From: Anaeromyces robustus
Taxonomy: Eukaryota > Neocallimastigomycota > Neocallimastigomycetes > Neocallimastigales > Neocallimastigaceae
Direction: 5' to 3'
NCBI GenBank assembly: GCA_002104895.1
Contig: MCFG01000515.1
Coordinates: forward strand, 1 to 39,001
DNA: 39,001 bases
The notes beneath the pieces were generated by a model that searched no databases, had not been told where the DNA came from, and saw nothing but the letters and a program-made list of their open reading frames with translations. Both the position numbers and the translations under genes were made by a program. The first letter of the stretch is position 1, and each line of letters starts with the position of its first letter. This document shows, one piece after another, positions 33,294-39,001 of the stretch.

Positions 33294-34457
33294 ATGATGG
33301 ATTTTCTGGAATCGAAGTTTAAGGAGTTCAACAAGTACATTCTTTCAGTTAAACGATCTATGTGTTCTAGAGGTTGGTATTTTAGGATCAAGGTTTTATC
33401 ATCTGACTTCAATTTTGATGATTTCAAAAAGAAATTTGTATCACATATCTCAAATGCTCGCTTGTCGTATAGTAATTGCACTCATTATATTCGTAAAAGA
33501 TCACTTCAACAGACCAGAAATCAACTATTTTCTCCTTCAACTAACTTTAATGATTCAATTAATAACCATAGTAATTCTTCAACAAACTTTAATGATTCAA
33601 TTAATAACCAAAGTAATTCTACTACAACATCCTCACAATCTAATACTTCCGATTCTTTTCAACGCAGCTCATTAGTTAGTATACACTCTAATCTCAACTC
33701 TCTTAATTCTATCAAAGATAAGTTTACTTTTTGTCTCAGTTGTAATACTAATGGATGGAACCACGAAAAGAAAGATAGTATCGAATACTTTATCACATTA
33801 TTCAAACCTCTTTTTCTTTGTTTTCAAGAAACAAAGAATGGTTCTGGTTCCAATAGTAGTCAACCATGTAAAGTCACTATTCCCAATTACCGTTATTTTG
33901 TTAGAAGAGCCGTTGATAGTATTCCAGGCATGAGAGGTTTATTTTTAGGTTATCATAAATCTTGTCAAGCAATACTTGAAGAGAATTCATTTAATTACAT
34001 TATTTCCTTAACCAATTATAATATCTACGACTCTAAATGCTCTGTTGGAAATGTATATATCCCTGTCAGCTCTCATTCTACACAATTGAAGTGTGCTTTA
34101 GCAGAAGTTATTGAATGGCTTAATATTCATCGTGATCATGCTTCTATTCTTGTTGGGGATTTTAACATGAAAACAGTGGACCTTGAAGAAAAAATATCAC
34201 AGATTAATGGTTGGATGATTTTACCTCTCAATAGTTCAAGAATCTCTTGGGTTCAAGGTAATTTATCTTCAGATATTGATCATGCTTTGGTTAATTATAA
34301 AATGTTGAACCTTATATCGTATGCTTCTTTTATTGATTTTCACCCAGTCTCTGATCATAAACCAATGTTAGTATATTGTAAGAAAAACTTTGTTGATCTC
34401 TCCTTTACCATCCAAAAAAGGTTGTTCAATGGAATAGAATTCGCTGTAAGGAAATGA
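33294..34457 (+). CDS. LINE endonuclease ORF (EEP/AP-endonuclease domain)
   Basis: The product (387 residues) ends in an endonuclease/exonuclease/phosphatase domain that would nick target DNA to prime reverse transcription. Visible active-site motifs are NTNGW (151-155), CFQET with E179, VYIPVSSH (254-261), VGDFN with D289 and N291, SDIDH with D329, and SDHKP with D354 and H355, so the nuclease site is complete. Residues about 84-111 hold a duplicated TNFNDSINN unit from a 42-bp DNA duplication (33537-33620). The region before it may be RRM-like, since the frame continues open upstream to a TGA at 33111 without an ATG; the annotated start is therefore uncertain. The last 14 or so residues after SFTI look like out-of-frame sequence, because the RT frame continues the homology there. 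Confidence 0.85.
   Translation: MMDFLESKFKEFNKYILSVKRSMCSRGWYFRIKVLSSDFNFDDFKKKFVSHISNARLSYSNCTHYIRKRSLQQTRNQLFSPSTNFNDSINNHSNSSTNFNDSINNQSNSTTTSSQSNTSDSFQRSSLVSIHSNLNSLNSIKDKFTFCLSCNTNGWNHEKKDSIEYFITLFKPLFLCFQETKNGSGSNSSQPCKVTIPNYRYFVRRAVDSIPGMRGLFLGYHKSCQAILEENSFNYIISLTNYNIYDSKCSVGNVYIPVSSHSTQLKCALAEVIEWLNIHRDHASILVGDFNMKTVDLEEKISQINGWMILPLNSSRISWVQGNLSSDIDHALVNYKMLNLISYASFIDFHPVSDHKPMLVYCKKNFVDLSFTIQKRLFNGIEFAVRK
33537..33620 (+). repeat. 42-bp in-frame tandem duplication in the endonuclease ORF
   Basis: Two copies (33537-33578 and 33579-33620) differ at two or three bases and encode STNFNDSINNHSNS and STNFNDSINNQSNS. The duplication lies in a Ser/Asn-rich spacer before the endonuclease domain and keeps the frame. 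Confidence 0.92.
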
Positions 34458-36937
34458 AAAACGATATTGTTGACAATAACAAGTTTGCTATTTTAAATAA
34501 TGAGATCTTTAATAATCCTTCTCTTTCTATTGATGATCTAGTTGATAAGTTTATTAATACTTCTAATTCAATTGCAGAGGACCTTGAAATTACATCTTCT
34601 ACTGAAATTAGGAAATCAATGTTCCATATGTCACGTAATATTTACTGTCTTCAAAGAGTTAAAAGCTTGAAGTATCGACAAATTAAAAAGAGCCATTTAG
34701 ATTATGAACCTAATCAATTTATTATCCTTGTTGCATCTTATAATAAATTATGCCAATCTATTCATAAAAAATGTAATGAATTTAGAAGACAAAACTATTT
34801 ATTTTGGATTAAAATAGGCTGCGAGGCTACCTTAAAAAATGACAGCAGAAAATCATGGTCATGGATTAAGAAGAATATTAAAAATAATAATCAGGAGTTA
34901 TTTATACCTCATCCTATCAGAGACCACCAAGATAACTTAGTGTATAGTACTAAAGATCAATTAGATGTTTGGTGTAATTATTATAAGAAACTTAGTAATG
35001 ACTCTACTGGACATAGCATGAATAAAAAATTCTGGAAGAATTCTCCCGCTATCAATCGTATAAAGAGTGGAAATAACATAGTATGGGATATTAACCAAGA
35101 TATCAGCATTGAAGAAATCAAAAAGGCCATCCTTTCTATCCCTAACTTTAAAGCCTCGGGTCCCGACGGTATCCCTATTGAATTTTATAAAGCTTTAATT
35201 CCTGATTCCTCTTCAGATGACTCTGCAAATAATGATTCCTATGTTCCGGCTGGTCTTAGTTGTTTCTATTTCTTAATTAATCGTATTTGGAATGGTGATT
35301 TTCCTATTTTTTGGAATAATGCATCCATTGTTTCTATTCCAAAAAAAGGCGATCTTTCTAATTGTGATAACTATCGTGGTATCTCACTTATCAATAATGG
35401 TATTAAGATTCTTTCGAAAATTATTGCTTCTAGAATTTCTGAATATGGTATAAGTCATGGTTTCATTAGACCAGAACAATTTGGCTTTCGGAATAAGGAA
35501 GAATGTATTAGTCTTTTTATCTCTATTCTTTCTATTTGTCAAAGACGTAAATTCAAAGGGGAAGATACGTATTTAGCTTTTCTGGATCTTAAAAAAGCTT
35601 ACGATTCTGTGCGCATCTATAACATTTTATCGAAAATTTATACTCTTGGTATACAAGGAAAATGCTTTCAATTTTTGGAGAACCTATATCTGTCTTCCAA
35701 AGCTTGTGTTAAAATTAATGGACAATTTTCCGATTCCTTCAGTATACTTAAAGGAGTTCGACAAGGATGTCCCTTATCTCCTATACTTTTTAATTTGTTT
35801 ATCAATGACATCTTCAACGATTGCCTGCATAATGGTGTGAAAATAGATACTGAATATTGCTGTGGAGGATTATTTGCTGATGATATTGTTCTTTGTGCCC
35901 CTAGTAGATCTCGTATGAATAAACTTCTTCGCTCAGTTAGTAAATGGGCTAAGGACAATGAGATGACTTTTGGAATTAATAAATGTGCCACATTTGCTGT
36001 TAGACATGAAAATTCGGAATATATTCTTAGAGAAGACCCTACCTTTTATTTAACAGGAATCCCAATCCCTAAAACAGATTGTTATACTTACCTTGGTGTT
36101 CCCTTTCACAAAACTCTAGATTTAAAATTCGTTATTAGTAAAATGAAAAATAAAGTTAGTAAGGCTTTGTTTTCAATTCAAGGTTTTTTAAAAAATGATC
36201 TGATTCCTATTCCTCTTAAAAGAACTTTATTCTCTGCAAAAGTTATTGGACAAGTTTCCTATTACGCTCCTTTGCTTGGTTCTAACAAAAACAATACTAG
36301 TTCTACACAAACAATTATTAACAAAGGTTTTTATTGGATTTTAGGCTACTCGAAACCTAATTCTTTTGTTTCTATTTATTGCATCTCAAAAGAACTCAAT
36401 ATTCCTCCACTTTCTGGTAAATGTGCTTTAGCTCAGGTTAGATGTTTTAATAAGTGGAAGGACTCCAACTGCATTATCTCTAAGATAGTTAATAATGTTG
36501 CTACAACAAGAAAATGGACTTGGGACAAAGAAAGTAAAATATTAAATGATAAATTAAACAATATTTCATCCTCTTCTAAAGAAATTATGGAATTCTATTG
36601 GGACAGAGACATGAACAGTGATAAATCAATTAAAGCTAAAACTTATAAAATGTACAAATTTGAAGAATCAAGGAATTACTTAAAACTTAATCTAGAATAT
36701 CCTGAATATAGCAAAGGTTTTAGGTGGATACTTAGGGCAAGATGTGGATATAAAATCGATGCTAGAGTTGCTAAAGCTGCAAAAATGATTAATAATTCTT
36801 GTCCTAATTGTTGTTCATGTTGTTTCCATTGTGACAGTTATCAGAGAATTGATCATTGGTTTATAAATTGTTTCTTATTTAAAAATCTTCGTATTGATCA
36901 CTTCTCTGATCTAGATAGAAATTTTTTTTATTTTTAG
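34454..36937 (+). CDS. LINE reverse transcriptase ORF
   Basis: The product (827 residues) copies the element's RNA at the nicked target. Motifs in order: GPDGI (236-240), NYRGISL (306-312), motif A FLDLKKAYDS with D378, RQGCPLSP (436-443), the catalytic FADD (474-477) and YTYLGVPF (544-551). A C-terminal zinc-binding motif of the zf-RVT type follows (C783, C786, H801, C806). Catalytic residues are intact. The ATG overlaps the stop of the endonuclease ORF (ATGA), which would allow stop-and-restart translation. However, the RT frame stays open and LINE-like upstream of this ATG (KKVVQWNRIRCKE), so the ancestral protein was probably one continuous endonuclease-RT chain, and an A6 run at 34414-34419 is where the frame changed. 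No RNase H domain is seen. Confidence 0.93.
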   Translation: MKNDIVDNNKFAILNNEIFNNPSLSIDDLVDKFINTSNSIAEDLEITSSTEIRKSMFHMSRNIYCLQRVKSLKYRQIKKSHLDYEPNQFIILVASYNKLCQSIHKKCNEFRRQNYLFWIKIGCEATLKNDSRKSWSWIKKNIKNNNQELFIPHPIRDHQDNLVYSTKDQLDVWCNYYKKLSNDSTGHSMNKKFWKNSPAINRIKSGNNIVWDINQDISIEEIKKAILSIPNFKASGPDGIPIEFYKALIPDSSSDDSANNDSYVPAGLSCFYFLINRIWNGDFPIFWNNASIVSIPKKGDLSNCDNYRGISLINNGIKILSKIIASRISEYGISHGFIRPEQFGFRNKEECISLFISILSICQRRKFKGEDTYLAFLDLKKAYDSVRIYNILSKIYTLGIQGKCFQFLENLYLSSKACVKINGQFSDSFSILKGVRQGCPLSPILFNLFINDIFNDCLHNGVKIDTEYCCGGLFADDIVLCAPSRSRMNKLLRSVSKWAKDNEMTFGINKCATFAVRHENSEYILREDPTFYLTGIPIPKTDCYTYLGVPFHKTLDLKFVISKMKNKVSKALFSIQGFLKNDLIPIPLKRTLFSAKVIGQVSYYAPLLGSNKNNTSSTQTIINKGFYWILGYSKPNSFVSIYCISKELNIPPLSGKCALAQVRCFNKWKDSNCIISKIVNNVATTRKWTWDKESKILNDKLNNISSSSKEIMEFYWDRDMNSDKSIKAKTYKMYKFEESRNYLKLNLEYPEYSKGFRWILRARCGYKIDARVAKAAKMINNSCPNCCSCCFHCDSYQRIDHWFINCFLFKNLRIDHFSDLDRNFFYF

Positions 36938-37450
36938 ATAGTCTTTTTAATAGTTTAGTTAGGACAGTAATAACCCTAGTGTAGATAATAGAATTAATAG
37001 TATTGTTAAGGGTTATAAAATAGTAATAATATGAGTTAATAGTATTAGTAATATAGATATATTAGGTAATAAAAAAATAGTTAATAGGTATAGTATTTAT
37101 ATTTTTTTAATTGGTGGAAGGATTATGGTTTTAGTGATAGAATTAACAATAGTCCATACAAAATGGAATGGGAATGTTTGTTTAAGTGTCAGACTGAATC
37201 TGGTACTTATTCAAAATCCCCATTCTTGTTGCGATCTGCGGCTCTATTGAATGATATCATGCCTGTTGTCTGTAAAGACAACATATATTATTCAATAAAT
37301 TTAAAACAACCTCTCCAGGAACGTCAATGCTGATAACACAGTAGGACAGCCTAGTAGGGCAAATGCCGATCCTATTTCCGACCCTAGTGGAATAGGATAG
37401 ATCAATTTTACTTTAATTCTATATTTAGAATTAAGGGCTGTATGGATTTA
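36938..37450 (+). other. Retrotransposon 3' UTR with multiple hairpins
   Basis: No protein is encoded. Inverted repeats seen: GAATGGGAAT (37166-37175) with ATCCCCATTC (37216-37225) around CAGA-CTGAA-TCTG (37190-37202); a stem TATTGAAT (37245-37252) with ATTCAATA (37290-37297) around GTTGTCT-GTAA-AGACAAC (37265-37282); and ATCCTATTTCC (37369-37379) with GGAATAGGAT (37389-37398). In several LINE families the RT recognises 3' UTR stems; that role is inferred here. Confidence 0.6.
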
Positions 37451-37635
37451 TTGTTTTAAATATTATTATACTTTTTTTTCCTCCAGTATTATTTTATTAT
37501 CTATATATTTACTGGTTTTTATTTTTTTTTAGTATCATTTTTTTTCATTATGTGTTTTTTTATGATTCATGTATTTTAATATTTAAATTCAATAATTATA
37601 AATTGATAAAAAAAAATTGACGTACAAATTGTGTG

Positions 37636-37672
<37 letters not shown>

Positions 37673-38571
37673 TCATTGTGCCCATATTCACATATAAAAA
37701 TACATTTATAATTATTATAAATTTTTAATCCTATAATTATACAAAAACAAGCAAATAATTAATAATGCTTTTCTATATAATAATAATTAATACATAATAA
37801 AATGAAATAATATTAGTCCTCAATTATAATTTAAAGTTTTTTTTTTTTTTCTGAATAAAATTTTGTTTATAGAGTTATATTATATAAAATACACGATAAA
37901 ATTAAATATATAAGAAAAATAATAAAATTTATAATTATTTTATTTAATAGTAATTTCATAATATTATATTTATTTATTTATTTATTTATTGTAATTATTT
38001 TATAATTATTTTATTTTTTTTGCTTTGTTCATTATTTATTTATTATTTATTTATTTATTTATTTTTTTTTTTTTTTTTTATTTTATTTTATTTTATTTTA
38101 TTTTTTTATTTTTTACTATATAATTAATGTTAATAGTTTAAATTTTATATAATTTTATATTTTATAAAAATCATTATTGTTTTGTTTTATAAATATGATT
38201 TTATAAATATTATTCCTATAAAAAATTGTTTCTATTATTAGTTAATATTTATGATTATGAAAAAATTTATTAATGAATATTAAAAGTGTTATTGTTATAA
38301 TTATTAATAGTAATTTATTTATTATCGTGGTATTATTATTAACATAACTAATAATCATGTTTTTTATTTATTTAATTTATTATTTTTTTTTTTTTTTTTC
38401 ATTTTTTTTTAATTGTTATTATTAATGGCATTTTTTTTTCTCGACCATTTATTATTATCTATCTTTTCATTTATTGTTTGTTTTATATTTTTTATAAAAA
38501 TTAAATAAATAAAAAAACTATTGTCTCATTCTTTTTTTTGTTTGTTTGTTTTATATATATATATTTATTTA

Positions 38572-38610
<39 letters not shown>

Positions 38611-38752
38611 AATATATTATTGAATATATTCTTCTTTCTTTTCCTTTTTACTTTCATATTATTCTTTTAATTTTTTATTTTATTTTTTTATTATTATAAT
38701 TAGATATAATTATGATAATTAAATTTTTTAATTATCTGATTTATTATTATTA

Positions 38753-38812
<60 letters not shown>

Positions 38813-39001
38813 TAATCTATTATTATTTAATCTATTATTTAATCTTTAAAAACTATGTATTATAATTAACTTTTATACATTATAATATCAAAGTTTTGAA
38901 TAATAATAGAATATAATAGGTATAATAAAAAAAAAATAAAATAAAATAAAGCAATAATAATAAGAAAGAAAAGGATAAAGATAAAAGAAATAACAATAAT
39001 A
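37451..39001. other. AT-rich intergenic DNA to the window edge
   Basis: No gene is seen. Contains an A31 run (about 37639-37668), TTTA arrays near 37970-37990 and 38035-38062, TTTTA repeats near 38080-38104, a T run (about 38573-38607) and an ATT array (38750-38811). Confidence 0.6.
38750..38811. repeat. (ATT)n microsatellite
   Basis: About twenty ATT units, followed by two copies of TAATCTATTATTTAA-like sequence. Confidence 0.85.

Larger units (their letters stand above)
33001..37450 (+). mobile_element. Non-LTR (LINE-type) retrotransposon
   Basis: The element carries an AP-like endonuclease and a reverse transcriptase in the order usual for LINEs, with no LTRs, integrase or RNase H visible. 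Its base composition is far more balanced than the flanks, and this contrast gives approximate ends near 33000 and 37450. The 5' leader (about 33005-33293) has frames broken by stops. The two main ORFs overlap as ATGA at 34454-34457. The 3' UTR (36938-37450) is rich in hairpins. No convincing target-site duplication was found, and an A31 run at about 37639 is too far away to be clearly its tail. Membership of an L1/Tx1- or Tad-like clade needs a phylogeny. The copy may be defective because of the frame break between its ORFs. Confidence 0.88.

Noticed and set aside
37639-37668. A31 run as the LINE poly-A tail
   Set aside because: It lies about 190 bases after the composition change that marks the element's end, and no target-site duplication was found; A runs of this size are common here.
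1-39001. CRISPR array or bacterial operon structure
   Set aside because: No regularly spaced repeats with unique spacers, no ribosome-binding sites or co-directional gene strings; the tandem repeats have no spacers.

Overview
The window looks like nuclear DNA of an anaerobic gut fungus (Neocallimastigomycota: Neocallimastix, Piromyces, Anaeromyces or a relative). The grounds are extremely AT-rich non-coding DNA full of homopolymers and AAAT/ATT microsatellites, intron-free genes read with the standard code, a eukaryotic F-box/LRR protein, a LINE-type retrotransposon, and three secreted GH5 cellulases of the type known from rumen fungi with Asn-rich or Thr/Lys-rich linkers. The genus cannot be fixed from sequence alone.

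Layout. 1-1213: AT-rich DNA with a diverged ~270-bp duplication and a 61-bp tandem array. 1214-1861 (-): a small membrane-anchored protein of unknown function, bacterial in look. 3478-5004 (+): inositol-3-phosphate synthase, copy 1. 7461-8801 (-), 13114-14496 (+) and 15227-16759 (-): three paralogous GH5 endoglucanases. 18074-19435 (-): F-box/LRR protein. 19436-30248: about 10.8 kb with no credible gene but with a perfect 65-bp inverted repeat. 30249-31775 (+): inositol-3-phosphate synthase, copy 2. About 33000-37450 (+): a non-LTR retrotransposon with an AP-type endonuclease ORF and a reverse transcriptase ORF overlapping as ATGA. 37451-39001: AT-rich DNA.

Main observations. (1) The two inositol-phosphate synthase genes match base for base over 1,214 nt of coding sequence, then show nine differences in the last 295 nt, while their flanks are unrelated. 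This patchwork is what gene conversion leaves. (2) The three GH5 enzymes keep the catalytic domain in perfect register (both glutamates at residues 173 and 295) but have completely different linkers. All end in the same six-cysteine module (C-x6-C-x7-C-x6-C-x9-C-x6-C), which does not look like the usual fungal dockerin. This module is the best candidate here for an undescribed cellulosome, wall or substrate docking part. (3) In the middle GH5 gene the linker and tail use C-ending codons while the catalytic domain almost never does, which suggests parts of different origin. (4) The retrotransposon has an apparent -1 frame break in an A6 run between endonuclease and RT, a 5' leader built partly from its own RT ORF and 3' UTR, and a hairpin-rich 3' UTR. 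(5) A ~75-bp GC-rich patch at 9706-9780 holds three successive palindromes and is followed by A30; it may be a retroposed structured RNA.

The genes do not form a pathway. The GH5 trio is a local cellulase cluster for extracellular plant-fibre breakdown, flanked by a duplicated housekeeping gene for inositol lipid synthesis.
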